Part shown: positions 30,601 to 42,755 of the stretch, one piece after another
Layout: each line of letters starts with the position of its first letter
How positions within the stretch are numbered: the first letter of the stretch is position 1
NCBI GenBank assembly: GCA_037176725.1
Contig: JAZBRS010000050.1
Coordinates: 12,046,001 to 12,110,000, forward strand
Reading direction: 5' to 3'
Source: Posidonia oceanica
Lineage: Eukaryota; Streptophyta; Magnoliopsida; Alismatales; Posidoniaceae
Length of the DNA stretch: 64,000 nt
Notes under the pieces: generated by a model
What the model was told of the DNA's origin: nothing
Database searches by the model: none
Seen by the model: only the letters and a program-made list of their open reading frames with translations
Made by a program: the position numbers and the translations under genes

Positions 30601-33161
30601 GGATGTGGGTTCTGCAGACCGGCGCGAGAAATGAGTGTTTTGGGTTCATAGAGGCTGCCGGAGGTGGGGGGAGGTGTATGTTGCTCCCTGGCTCAATTGG
30701 AAGGTGGCGGTGTACTCCTGGATGAAGGGTGAAGGGTTCTGGATGTTAGGAATGGGCAGTGGAGGCTTGGAGAAGGAGATTGCAGCTGGGTGGATTTCTG
30801 GACAGAAGATGGGTTAAGTGTTTGCTGTGGATGATATGGTCTGTGGTGGTGATGAAGGCTGAAGGCTTGGTGTTTTGAGAAGGTGGTGTTATGGTGGTTT
30901 GCTGGGAGAAGTTTGGGGGGATTTGGTGGTCAGTAGAGTTGGCAATTCCAGGGGAAGTGGTGATGGGTTCTGTTTCAGAAATGGAGGAGTTGAAGGGTGG
31001 TTTCAGGGTGGTTCTTGATGCTGAATGGGGGGCTCTGGTGGTGGTTGTTTGGGTGAGATTGGGGACGGAAATGGAGGTGATTTCGGAAGGTATTTGCGGT
31101 CTGGTTTGAGCCAGACGAAGGGGAAAGAAATCCTGGTTTTTTCCAGAGGAATTGGGGAGAATTCTCTCTACTCTCTCAAGCTGGGGGAGTGCAAGGAAGA
31201 AGGTGGTGCTCTAGGCGAATCCAGGGTGTTTTCATGATCTCTGGTTGCTGGCTTTTGATCCTCTCCCACTGTCGGATCTCTGGTTGCCATTAATGGCTCG
31301 GAGAGGGCGTGGTAGTGGGCTTGGTAGGTGCACGGGCAGAGGGCGGCGCACGCCGGTCCGGCCTGAGCAGGAGGCGTGCAAGGCGCAAGGACGGTCAGGT
31401 CTGGCGATGCGCTGTCGGCAGCAGGAGCTAGTTGTAGAAGGAGAGAAAGCAAAATTAGAGAAGGCGGGAGAAGAAGAAGGAAGGAGGAGGGGTGGAAGCG
31501 GCCGTGGGCCGAGCCTGTGTGGAAAAAATAAAAGAGAAAAAAGAAGAAAGAAGGAGGGAAGGGCCGGTGGGCTGGACCAAAAAGAAAAGGAAAAAAAAAG
31601 AAAGGAAGGGAAGAAAGAAAGGAGGAAGAGAAAGGAGAGAAATAAATTAAAAAAAATAAGATAAAATACAATAAAAATAGGAAAGGTTTTTTAGAGTGGT
31701 TGTGTTTTAAGTTGGAACTTTGATTAAGTTTTTAATAATTGTTTTCGATTAGTTAATTAGGTTTGAAGGGATTTTATTTTGATTAGGGTTTTTAGAGTTT
31801 TGTTTATTTTGATTTGTTTTTTACTTTGATTAAATATTTGTTAAGTCTTTTAAGTTGTTTTCTAATTATGTTTTCCTTGTTAAGTACCTAGGATGTTAAT
31901 TAGGATTTTTTTAAAGTTTGTTTCAAACTAATTAGAGTTGGTTTTGTATTTTGGATTTTGGTCCTCTTTTCTTGCTTAAGTCTTTTGGGTTTGCTTTTGA
32001 TTTTTGTTTGTTGGGTTCTTTTAATTAATTTCTTTTTTTTTTGTTAGGTCTTCTTGTTAGATTTTTAGTTAGGTGTTTTTGGGTCATTTTCCCTCTTTTT
32101 TTTTTATTTGGTTTTTGTGTTCTTCCTCTTATATTTGTTAGGTTTCTTCTTTTTTCTTAATTAGTTGTCTTGGCATTTTTTAATTGTTTTCTTTTCTTTT
32201 TAGGAATTGTTTTCGATTTTTTTTTTTAGTAAGGTTCTTATTTTGACTTGTTTTGATTGCCTTTTGGTTTCTTTTCTTGATTTTACAGTATTTTCTTTTG
32301 GTTGGTTCCGCATTTTTTAGTTGCATTCTTGGTTTCCCTTTTTTGGTTGGATTTAGTTAGGCTTTTGTTTTTAATTATTTGGTTAGTTTTTTAATTATTT
32401 CTTTTTAGGATTTTGACTTGTTTCTCTTTTGTTTTAGAGTTTTAAAGGTTTTCAAAGGTTTTTTAAAGGTTTAGTAAGAGAAGAGAAGAGGAAATTAGAA
32501 AGGAGAGGAAAAGGGAGAAATGGAGGAATAAATAGGAAAGAGAGGAGTTGAAGGAAAGTAATTTTTTGAAAATCAAAGAAAATGGTAAAAATAAGATAAA
32601 AATAGGAATAAGATTGAGAACAGATGAGAGCACAAGGGGGGCCCACAGCCAGGCAAAAAAGAGGGAGAAAAGGAGGTGAAAAGAGGGAGGATAATCAGGA
32701 GAGAGAGAGGAGAGAGAAAAGAATAATCCAGGAGAGAGAAAAGGATAATTTGGGCAAAAGGAGGTCTTAGAGGTTTCGAAAACGGTTGAAATTTGCTGGG
32801 TGTGGGGTCTAGGATCTCTAGTCTTGATCCCAGCGTTTTGGTTTGGTTTTGAGAAAGTTTTGGAAGGGTTTTGAGGTGTAGAAAAAGGGTAGTTTTGCCT
32901 AAGTTTTCTAGGATTTTTGAGAGTGGTTTTGGTCTGAGATTTTAAGGGCTTTTTGGTGAGTTTGCTAAGTCAGGAGGGGTGAGTTTTCCTATGGATTTTG
33001 GGTAGTTTTCAGGTTCGGAAAAGGGGGTAATCTTAGGTTGAGTTTGGACTTGTTTTGAGGGGAAAGAGGGGGAGAATGGTGTGAGTTTGGACCTAGGTTT
33101 GGGTTCAAAAGCCACCAGAAGATTCCAATCGATCCGGGCCTGTCAAAATGGGGTGTCAACA
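27610..33161 (-). mobile_element. Solo LTR D (5552 bp)
   Basis: A complete LTR on the minus strand, TGTTGACACC at 33161 to ...ATTACTACA at 27610, with no internal sequence and GGTGG on both sides: a solo LTR left by LTR-LTR recombination. It interrupts C's third ORF. Like F it has about 55 extra bases at its 3' end compared with the A, B, E and Z LTRs. It contains a candidate intron (28240-28871), a T-rich (plus strand) asymmetric tract (31680-32450) and a PBS-like decamer (27778-27787). Confidence 0.93.
28240..28871 (-). other. Candidate intron inside LTR D
   Basis: The donor on the minus strand is AAG|GTAAGT (28871), a consensus plant donor; acceptor GCATATAG|GGC (28240). About 17 30-bp units (28320-28825). 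Confidence 0.5.
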
Positions 33162-33166
33162 GGTGG
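33162..33166. repeat. Target-site duplication of D, right copy
   Basis: GGTGG directly after the LTR terminus at 33161; identical to 27605-27609. Confidence 0.85.
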
Positions 33167-34077
33167 TATTCTACACCCCTGGTGAATCCTAGCAGCACTA
33201 CGAGCCGCATATCGTGAGCATCGAAGAAGACGGTGAAGGGCTCTGCTGCGGATGGGATGATTCGCCAAGTTACTGTTTCATCCGTCAGTTCAGATAGCTT
33301 CTGATACTCTTCTGGCACACTCTTTATGGTTCTTGCATGACCACTGCTGTAGTATGTCTCGATAGCATGCCACTGAGGGCACAGGAGGTCCATCTCTAGG
33401 TGTGCAGCTAGCCAGATTTGCACAAGTACTCCGTAACCGTGGAACTGACGGCAGCGGTGTACGACGTGGTCTAGCCCGCAATACGTCTTTGCAAGGATGA
33501 CTGGTGCCAGGTCAATTTGCCGGGTCACCACTACAAGTGCAATCTCGGCAATCTCAATTGCAACTGTCATCCTACCATGCGTGAAGATCTGCTCGCCTAG
33601 AAAGCAGGTGACGAACCCCTGGAGCCACAACTTGTCTCCAAGTTCAGCACGCTTTTCCATAACAGTGTCAAAGTATGCTAGGCGAAGCAGGGGCATGGGC
33701 CCATTGGTGCAGATTAGTCGTTGCTGGCAGCCTTTGGCAGAGAGCCCAGTTAGCTGGCTCAGGACCGCAGTGTATCCATCGTGCCTCATAAAGATTGGAG
33801 GTCCCATAATCTTAGAAAAGCCGCAGATCCGGTGCACTTCCTCTAGGGTAGGAGTCAGCTCCGTATTGCCAAAGCGGAAGACATGGTGCGCTGGCTTCCA
33901 GAACCTTGCTGCAGCGTAGAGGAGATGCCGGCTCACTTCGACGTCTGCTGCCTTTAGAAGCTTGGAAGGGATACCCCAAGTGCGCAGCTTCTCGCGATCG
34001 ACTTCAGTGAGTTTGCCAATCCACTATCGCAGAGCATCTGAGCAGTGCATGGGAGTGACCAGAGTCGGATAACCCAT
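33162..34077 (-). pseudogene. Third ORF of C, N-terminal part
   Basis: ATG at 34077 on the minus strand aligns with the ATG of A (6626) and E (60655). It carries the FWKPAHHVFRFG and ELTPTLEEV hallmarks of the DUF7745/plant-mobile-domain-like family. An early TAG at 34024-34026 replaces a Glu codon. It reads to GVEYH, then D interrupts. Conservation with A and E is strong through the middle of the protein. Confidence 0.82.
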
Positions 34078-35572
34078 CGCAGGAGTATAAGTGCAGGCTG
34101 CTGGTGCAGAAACCTCGAGTACCTGTAATCAGAGTTGCAGTTTATCAGATCAGGCATAAGCATACAACACTTGGCTGGTAAAGATGCAGAATTCAAGGCT
34201 AGCAGTTTTAGCATGTTCAGCAGATAGCATTCAAAGTGCAGATATTAGACATATTCAGACATGGGCAGTTTTGCTAGGGTAAGTGGTTGGTCGGAGCTCT
34301 GGATCAGTGCAGCTTGAAGGAGGTCGGTGCATGCTTGATAGGAGTACTGTCTCAATGCTGGACCAAGTTTTGCAAAGCGGGAAGATAGAAGAAAAGAAAG
34401 GACCTATGCTATGCGTGCATGCATGGTTTATGCTTGATATGCGGAGGTATGTGCATGGTTTATGGTAGATGCTGTAGATGTATGCATGATTTTGCTTATA
34501 TGCTGTAGCCCTCAGCATATGGAGTGCTTGGTGCCTGCTGCAGAGGAAGGGAGGGGTCCCCGACTCACTGGACTCTACCCAAACTCTTAACTTGCTGGTG
34601 GCGCTCAGGAAAGGGTTATTTGTAGTGCAGAGGTGGTGGGTGGTGAGGACAGGCTCCAGACCAAACTCCCAAGGACTTACACCTACTCTTTTGCATCGTT
34701 TTGCTCCCTCATAGGCATGTAGGTTTCCCCTATCCCTAACCTGGAGGCAATGAGCACCTGATTGAAGTTGGGGAGCTGCTTGCTCGGCCTTGCTGGGTTT
34801 AAAGGCTTTGCAGGATTTGTAGATTCCCCCGGTGCGAATTTTTGCTCCTCTCTAAGACAGGTAAGGGATGGGATTACGCTGCTTGCTTTTTCTTTTTGGA
34901 GTTGACTTTTGTCTTTGCTCCTTTTTTGCTACTTTTCTTGTTCTTTTTGCTTGCTTTTTCTTCTCTTTTTTTTTTTTTTGCAAGCTTCTGCTATCCCAGG
35001 CTTAGAGGTAATGGGCACTGGGGCTTTGAAGTGGGTTTGGGGCTCCCAAGTGCTAAGTGATGGACCACCTCCGAAGCAGTTCGAAGGGACAAGGTTATGC
35101 TACACGCCTCTATCTCTAAGGCCTACTTCTGCCTTCGCCTTCTATTTACTTTTTCTTTTATGCCCATGCTTAGACATATTCTTTATGGCTCACACTTGCT
35201 CACACCCTAGCATTTCATCTCCCTCGGGAGGCGCAAGTCCTAAGGGGTTTGGTTATTTTGCTTGTTCTCACTTGAAAGGTGGCTCCCTTACTAGCTAAGA
35301 CACCTAAGTAGTGCCAGGTGAGGTAGGGTGGACTCCTTCCATAGCAGGCAAGCACATCCGATTTCATCATCGAGCCGGATGTGGTGCATGATTTTTGCTG
35401 GGAATTTTTTGGTTTTTTTGCTGGAGATATGCTGAAAGAGATAGAAATGCAAGGATATATGCAAGGATTGCGAGGATGCAGGGGACAAGATAGGAATGCA
35501 GGAAGAATGTTCAAGGAAGAGAGATTGCAAAGGATAGGATGAAAGAGAATGCTCTGCAAGGCAGGGGCCGGT
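34078..35572 (-). other. Spacer between integrase and third ORF of C
   Basis: Counterpart of 5122-6625. Minus-strand A-rich tract (T-rich at 34885-34985 on plus), conserved block of about 100 nt at 35281-35388, and a candidate 3' splice site (minus strand TGATTACAG|GTACTC near 34120) about 45 nt before the ATG. No gene. Confidence 0.6.
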
Positions 35573-36710
35573 CTACTGATAGTACTTCTTGAGATAGCAT
35601 GCATTGACCGGCTCTAACTGCCCAGTCTGATCCATGTCCTCAAGAATTGCTGCACCGCCTGAGAATGCCTGCTTGACCACAAAGGGGCCATGCTAGTTGG
35701 GTCGGAATTTGCCTCGACCATCTAGCAGGTGGATGGCTCGCAAAACAAGGTCTCCTGGCTGGAAGCTCCTGGGCCGCACCTTCTTCAGGTATGCTCTTGC
35801 CATTCGCTTCTGGTAGCAGCGAGCGTTATGCATTGCTTGCAATCTGCGCTCATCAATCAGGTTGAGCTGGGTGCAACGGTCCTCGACCCATTCTGCTTCT
35901 TCCAGCTCTGCTTCTCGTAGGATTCGCAGCAAAGGGATCTCCACTTCGACAGGCAACACTGCCTCCATGCCATACGCCAGAGAGTACGGGGTGGCTCCTG
36001 TCGAGGTCCGCACTGATGTCCTATACGCCCAGAGCGCATATGGGAGCTTATCATGCCAGTCTTTGTGGGTTTCTGCCATCTTCTTCACAATGTTTTTATT
36101 GGCAGACTCCACTGCTCCATTCATCTGCGGTCGATATGGCGAGGATCTATGATGCTTGATCTGGTGCTTCTGTAGGTATTCCTCGATCCTCTTTGCAATG
36201 AAGTTCGAGCCATTGTTAGAGATGATTGCGTGCGAGACCCCATATCGGGTGACAATGTTGTTTCTGATAAACCTCTCTGTCACCACAGCTATGACCGCCT
36301 TGTAGGAGGCTGCTTCCACCCACTTAGTGAAATAATCTATCGCTACTAGTATGAAGCGATGACCGTTCGATACGGCAGGGTGTATTGCGCCGATGACATC
36401 CATCCCCCAGGTGGAGAAGGGCCATGGCGAGGACATGCTATGCAATTCCTGCGGAGGTGCGTGCATAAGATTACCATGGATCTGGTAGTTGTGGCATCTA
36501 CGCACAAACTGGCAGCAGTCTGCCTCCATGGTTGACCAGAAATAGCCTTGCAACATTATTTTCTTGGCCAGCAGCACTCCATTCATATGCGGACCACAAG
36601 TCCCTGCAAGAACCTAGAGCATAAGCGTGTCGGCCTCTTGCTTACTCAAGCAGCGCAGGAGCATCTGACCGTATGATCTTCTATATAACTGCCCTGCCCC
36701 TCATACATAC
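35573..36710 (-). pseudogene. pol: Integrase of C, 5'-truncated
   Basis: Read on minus from 36710 (cut by F in the QLYRRSYNQ segment) to the TAG at 35573-35575. TAG stops at 36614-36616 and 35693-35695, the latter in place of Trp before RGPFVV. The zinc-site His near 36610 is replaced by Leu, and the second catalytic Asp is Asn (36215-36217, ISNNGSNF). Non-functional as it stands. Confidence 0.88.
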
Positions 36711-37337
36711 TGTAGTAATCCCAGTGTTCAGATCATCCATGCACATTGCCAGAAGCTCGCGTGCACCGATCGGAATCAGGCTCACTATAAGCGGTTAAGT
36801 CCGAGGAGGAGGGCGCAACTCGAAAACACTTAAAACAGAGGAGAAAAGATAAGAAAAGATGAAGATAAGACAATTCAGAGTCGCCACCGTGTCTATTATC
36901 GGGAGACAAGGAAAATCAGGGAAAATGTGTGAATTAACACGCAAAACCAAGCAAAGGATGCAATGCAAAGCAATGCAAGGGAAAACAAATGCAAATGAAT
37001 GCAAATGATATGACTCATGCTTAGGATAAGGGCGATATGGTCATTGCAAGCCAAAAGACTGGGCAAAGACTCCTGTTACGTGCGGGGAAGTTGTTAGGCA
37101 CCCCCGACACGCCCGAGAATCGGTCTTTCTAGGCTTACGCTCGCATACGCAGGGAAATGCAGGTTTGAATGCCTAAATGCCAATGAATGCCTGAATGAAT
37201 GCTCATAGGTGTGCTCTAAGTGATGGGATGCAATGCAAGGAAGTAAACGTGCAGTCTAAGTGCTCAGCAATGCTGTCTATGTTCCGAACCAGTCGAAACC
37301 TGGTCTGTGAGAACTCCAGGCAGTAAGCATCACTGCC

Positions 37338-38332
37338 CTATATGCAAATGCAAGCGGAAAAACAAAATGGTGGTAAAACCAAGCGGTGCAGGCGACATGC
37401 AAGAGAAAACGGCATAAAACATGCAAAACAATGCGAGAAATAGAAGCGACATGCGAAACGATGCAGAAAACAAAGTGGCATGCGAAACGATGCGAGAAAA
37501 CAAAGCCAACACGGAAAACAGTGCGAGAAAACAAAGCCAACACGCAAAACGGTGCAGAAAACAAAGTGGCACACGAAATGGTGCAAGAAAACAAAGCGAG
37601 CATGCAAGATGGTGCCAAAGACAGAGCAGGCATGCAAAACAGTACCAAAAGCGAAGTGGGCATGCAAAACAGTGCCAAAGACAGAGTGGGCATGCAAAAC
37701 GGTGCCAAAAGCGAAGCGGGCATGCAAAGCGGTGCCAAAGACGAAGTGGGCACGCAAAACGGTGCCAAAAGTGAAGCAGGCACGTAAAACGATGCCAAAG
37801 ACGAAGCGGACACGCAAAACGGTGCCAAAAGCAAAGCGGGCACGCAAAACGATGCCAAAGCAGGCGAAATAAGACATCGACAAAGCCATGCAGATGCAAA
37901 TGCAAGGAGGAAGAGCAAGAGAAGCAAGGGGGAGGCAAACAATGCGTGTGTGAGAACAGACACTGTTTAAGGACCGCGCAAAGTAGGTGTGAAGACCTAT
38001 AAAGGGGAAGAGAAGCAAATGGAGGGATTTCCACTGTTTTGTGACTGTTTCCCACCAAAGTGTCCCACGATGTGTCTTGCAAGCTGCCAAAAGCTCGCGA
38101 TGCGATCGGATCATGGAAAAGGGGGAAGAAAGTTGTAGTTAGCGGTGAATCTAGGGGAAACGCAACACAAAGATGCCAAGAGTACGCGAAAAGGGGAATA
38201 GAGTTGATAGACAAGAGGAGGAGATCCTAGTTTACATGCTCGAGAAATCAGAAAGCAAAAACAATGCTTGCAATGCAAATGGTGTGCAAATGAATGCTGT
38301 GCAGGGGTTCAGGAGGACTTATCTTAGAAATC
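37338..38332 (-). other. Candidate LTR intron of F, donor mutated
   Basis: Acceptor GCATATAG|GGC intact at 37338; the donor position reads CTAAG|ATAAGT at 38332, so GT has become AT (a G-to-A change). Compare D, which has GTAAGT there. Confidence 0.45.
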
Positions 38333-40753
38333 TGAAGCTGATCTAAGAACTGCTTGGTCCATGCTGAAGAGCGCCCCGTCGGAGTCGTCCAGGTAGCTTG
38401 GTTGAGAAGATCCAACGGCCAGATCTGAAGATATCCCAGCTTCAAGGCAGAGGGGCTAGAATAAGGGAGAAGAATGGATCTAGGTGTACAGGAGGTCCTA
38501 GGGGTGTGCAAAACAAGTCCTCCCATGTAAATGGGAGCTAAGAGTGCTTAAGTGTGTGCAAGAATGCCAAATGCAAAGATGCATGAGTACAATGCATGCA
38601 AAAATGCAAGAAAAGAGCTAAGGATGACTTTTCAGAAAACTTGGGAACTTATGTGTAATTTTTGAAAAAGTGGGAGTCTAAATGCAAAGATTTTGAAAAG
38701 TTAGGGGGTTTTTACGCAAGATTTTTGAAAACTAGAGGGTCTGAGTGCAATTTTGCAAAATGCAGGGTTCAAAATGCAATTTTACAAGGCAAACATGCAT
38801 TAGGATAAGTTTTGAAATCATATGGAGGATTAACATGCAATTTTGAAACATGCAGGGGTTGAAATGCAATTTTGTAAGCAAAACAGTGGTCTTAAATGGT
38901 CTGAGAATGCAAATAGAGGACCTATGTGCAATTTTTAAATATGCAGGGTCTAAAATGCAATTTTATAAGCAAAAATATGCATTTAAATGAGTTTTATAAA
39001 CATGTAGAGGACCTATATGCAATTTTAAAACATGCAGAGTCTAAAATGCAATTTTATAAGCAAAAATGTGATTTAACAGATGTTGTGCATGATATGGAGG
39101 ACCTATATGTAAAAATTAAAATGCATGAGGGAAATAATGCAATGCAGTAAGAAAAGATGCAAAATAAATGCATAAGTTAACAAAACAGAGGACTAAAATG
39201 CAAATGATGAAAAAGACAGGGTTTAAAAATGCAATTTACTAAGGTAAAATTAAAGCATTAAATCAGATTATTAATTAAAGGACTAACATGCAATAATGAG
39301 AAACTATAGGGCCTGAACTAAAATGAACTTAAATAGAAAACACAGTAGAAGGACCAACAGGCAATTAGAAAGTTTTTCAAGTTTTTCATGCAATTTAATA
39401 AGATTTAAATTCAGAATTAAATGAATCTTAAACAAAAGCAGGATCAGAATGTAATAAAATATAAGCAGGAGTTGAAAATGCAATTTAATGGCAAATTAGC
39501 TAAGCAACGGGAAAATAACACTACAGTAAAAGACCAGACCGACGACCACTGTAGCAGTTGCTACCAGCGGCCGTCGAGGGAGGCAGAGGGGTGTCGGTGA
39601 GGCGCTGACCGGCGAGCGACCTGCTCCGAAGCCAAATGGAGGTTGCTGCAGCGTCAGCGAGCCACGGCATGACCTGAGGACGGCCGGAGAAGACAACGGA
39701 ATAGTGCAGGAGACTTTGGAGCAGACCGGAGGGCCAGAGCATCGAGGGAGCATTCTGGAAGCACAGTCGTGCTCCTGGAAGCTTCCCGGACCTCGGGCGA
39801 CGATCGGAGCGTGCTTCTGCTGACCGGAGCGAGGTGACAGAGCCGGAGCTCACCGGAGAAGACAGGAGACGGCGACGTTGACTACGGGCAGGAGGGGCTG
39901 GAACCCTAGTATAATAGGTGGAAAAGCAAGAGAGGAAGGAGACTAAGCTAATGGGAGAGTGCAGTACCTATTTGGGCATCCGGAGTGCTCCCTCGACGTC
40001 GGCTGTCTCAGCAGAGGTCGGCAAGGTTGGACTGGCAGCTGCGGGCGTTGTCGGCGGCTTGCGAGGATCGGAGTCAGTTCCACGGAGTCCTCTGGTGCTT
40101 CCTAGTCGCTCGGAGCGAAGCTTTGAAGTCGGAGGAAGGAACGGCGATTTTTGGGTGCTGCAGGAGTCGCCTGAGGTGGGGGAGATGGTGTACTGCTCTC
40201 TGGTTCAAATGCAAGGTGGTGGCGAGCTTATGGTTGCTTGGTGAGTGTTTCTGGATGCTTGGATAGGCTAGTGGAGGGCTGGAGGGGGCGATTGGGTAGT
40301 TGGGTGATTTTCTGGAAAAAAGGGCAGAGGTGTTTGCTGTGGATGGCTTCGGCTGTGGGGGAGGAGATGGCCAAGGCTCTGGTGCTTTGGGGAGATGGGA
40401 TTCTGGTGAGTTGCTGGGTGGAGTTTGGGGGGATTCAGTGATCTGATGCGCTTGGAATTTTGGAAGGAGAAGTGTTGGGTTCTGTGGGTGTTTTCAGGTG
40501 ATTGGGAGGTGAATTCAGAGATGGTTTGGTCGTGGAATGGAGGGGCTGAAGTGCTGGATGTTTGGGTGGATTTGGGGGAGGAAATGGGAGAGGCTTGCTG
40601 GGTGTTTGGGGCTCTGGATCAGATGGGAAGGAAGAGGAAGAAGAGTTGCAGAATTTGCAGAGGAAGAGAGGGAGAATCGGATGCTCTCTGGGCTCTGGAT
40701 GCTCTCTCTCTCTCGGGACGACAAAAGGCAGTGAAGGAGGAGGATTGCTGAGG

Positions 40754-40764
40754 TTTTATATAGG
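40754..40764 (-). promoter_or_regulatory. TATA-like box in LTR of F
   Basis: The minus strand reads CCTATATAAAA, sense for F, about 1.95 kb into the LTR and followed downstream by a CT-rich stretch. It would give a U3 of about 2 kb and an R-U5 of about 4 kb. I did not find an equally clear box in the other LTRs. Confidence 0.3.
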
Positions 40765-42694
40765 AGCTCAAGGAGTGACGGGAGCGGGCTGGGATTTTGA
40801 AATCCCACCGGCGCAAGCAGCAGCTGGCAGCAACGAGGACGGCCGGAGGCGACGCGCATTGAATGCACCCCTGGAGAAGTCGCTGAGAGTTGAGAGAGGA
40901 GGAGATGAGCTGGAGGCTGATGGGATCGAGAGGGAAGAGAGAAATCAAATTTTGAAGAGGAGAGGGAGAGAGCTGGCGGGAGAGAACTATGGAGGAAGAA
41001 GAAGAAGGAGGGAAGAGGAGGAAGAAGGTGTGGGCTGTGGGCCTGCGTATGGAGAAAAAAAGAAAAAAAAAAAGAAAGAAAAGAAGAAGGTAGCAGTTGG
41101 TGGGCTAGGCCAGCAAAAAGTGGAAAAAAAAATGTAAAAAGAAAAGGAAGGAGAAAGGAAGAAGAGGAAGAAGAAAAAAAGAAAGGAAGAAGGGGAAGAA
41201 AAATAAAAATAAAAATAAAAATAGAAGTTGAAAAGATTCGAAAATGTTTTTAGGGTAGTCGTGTTTAAATTAGGATTTTAGATTAGGTTTTTAATGATTG
41301 TTTTTAATTGGTTAATTAGGGTTGGAAATAGTTTTAGTTCTTAATGTTTGATTAGGATTTTAAGTTTTCTTTTAGTTAGTTTCTTGATTTTGTTTTAATG
41401 TTTGTTAAGATTTTTAATTGTTTTTTAATTATGTTTTTCTTGTTAAGTATTTGGGATTTTGATTAGGGTTTTTTAAAGATTGTTTTTGATTAGTTAGGAT
41501 GAGTTTTGGCTTTTAATTTTGATCTTTTTCCTTAAGTCTTCTTTGGTTTGTTTTTTAATTTTGTTTGTTAAATTCTTTTAATATTTTTTAGTTAAGTTTT
41601 CTTGTTAAGTTTTTGATTAAGTGTTTTTAGATTTTTGATTGTATGTTTTTATTTTTTTTTTAATTAAGTTTTCAAATTGTTTCTTTTTAGGATTGTTAAG
41701 TTTCTCTTTTTCTTAAGTAGTTGTCTTAATGTTTTCTTTCTTCTTAGGATTTGTTTTTTGATTATTTTTAATAGGATTTTTACTTTGGCTTGTTTTGATT
41801 ACATTTTGGTCTTTCCTTGATTTTACAGTATTTTATTTTTGTTTGTTTTGCATTTTTAAGTTGCATTCTTTGTTTTCCATTTTAGCTAGATTTAGTTAGG
41901 TTTTGGTTTTTAATTGTTTGTTTAATGTTTTTAATTATTTCCTTTAGGGTTTTGGTTTGTTTTCCTTTTGTTTCAGAGTTTTAGAGGTTTTTATGGATTT
42001 TTTAGGGATTTAGTGGAAGAGAGGAAAAGAAAAGAAAAGGGAAGAAGAAAAAGGAGAAATGAGGGAATAAAGATGAAAGAGAGGAGTGGAGAGAAAATAA
42101 TTTTTAGAAAATCAAAGAAAAAGCTAAAAATAAGATAAAAATACAAATAAGATTGAGAAGAGATAGATGCACAAGGGGGGCCCACACCCAGGCAAGAAGA
42201 AGGGAGAGAAGGGGGTGAAAAGGAGGAGGATAATCAGGAGAGAGAGAAGAGAGAGAAAAGAATAATCCAAGAGAGAGAAAAGGATAATTTGGGTCAATGG
42301 AGGGGTTAAAGGTTTAGAAAAGGGGTGAAATTTGGGGAGTGTGTGGCCTAACGTCTCTGGTGTTAGACCTAGGGTTTGGGTTTAGTTTTGGGAAAGTTTT
42401 GGAAGGGTTTTGAGGTGTAGAAAAAGGGTAGTTCTACCTAGGTTTTCTAGGGTTTTTTGGGAGTGGTTTTGGTTTGAAATTTTGAGGGTTCTTGGGTAGG
42501 TTTGCTAAGTTGGGAATGGTGAGTTTTCCTATGGATGTTGGCTAGTTTTTGGGCTTGGGAAAGGGGTGTAATTCTAGGTTAAGTTTGGGCTAGTTTTGGA
42601 GAGAAGGATGAGAAGGATTGTGTAGGTTTGGACCTAGATTTGAATCCAGAAGCTACCAGGAGATTCCAATTGATCTAGCCTGTCAAAATGGGGT

Positions 42695-42755
42695 GTCAAC
42701 AGATGCCTCTCCCTGAGCAAGGTCAAGCGAAGCAAGGCCGCTGCTCAGGGTTGAC
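42695..42755 (-). promoter_or_regulatory. Polypurine tract hairpin of F
   Basis: Pairings CCCTGAGC 42711-42718 / GCTCAGGG 42743-42750 and GTCAAC 42695-42700 / GTTGAC 42750-42755. The minus-strand purine run next to LTR base 42701 is slightly broken (GAGAGGCATC). Confidence 0.7.

Larger units (their letters stand above)
23523..36710 (-). mobile_element. Element C, oldest host element, interrupted by D, B and F
   Basis: Minus-strand order read from the right: integrase (36710-35573), spacer, third ORF N-terminal part (34077-33162), solo LTR D (33161-27610, foreign), third ORF C-terminal part (27609-27319), hairpin arrays, polypurine tract, head of the 3' LTR (24717-23523). F cuts it at 36710 and B at 23523. 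It carries the most damage of the copies: several stops, a frameshift and lost integrase residues. Confidence 0.85.
36711..42701 (-). repeat. 3' LTR of element F (5991 bp)
   Basis: TGTTGACACC at 42701 to ATTACTACA at 36711 on minus. It has the same extended 3' end as D, a candidate intron with a mutated donor (37338-38332), about fifteen 30-bp units (37410-37865), a PBS-like decamer (36878-36887), a T-rich (plus strand) tract (41220-42000) and a TATA-like box (40754-40764). Confidence 0.9.
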
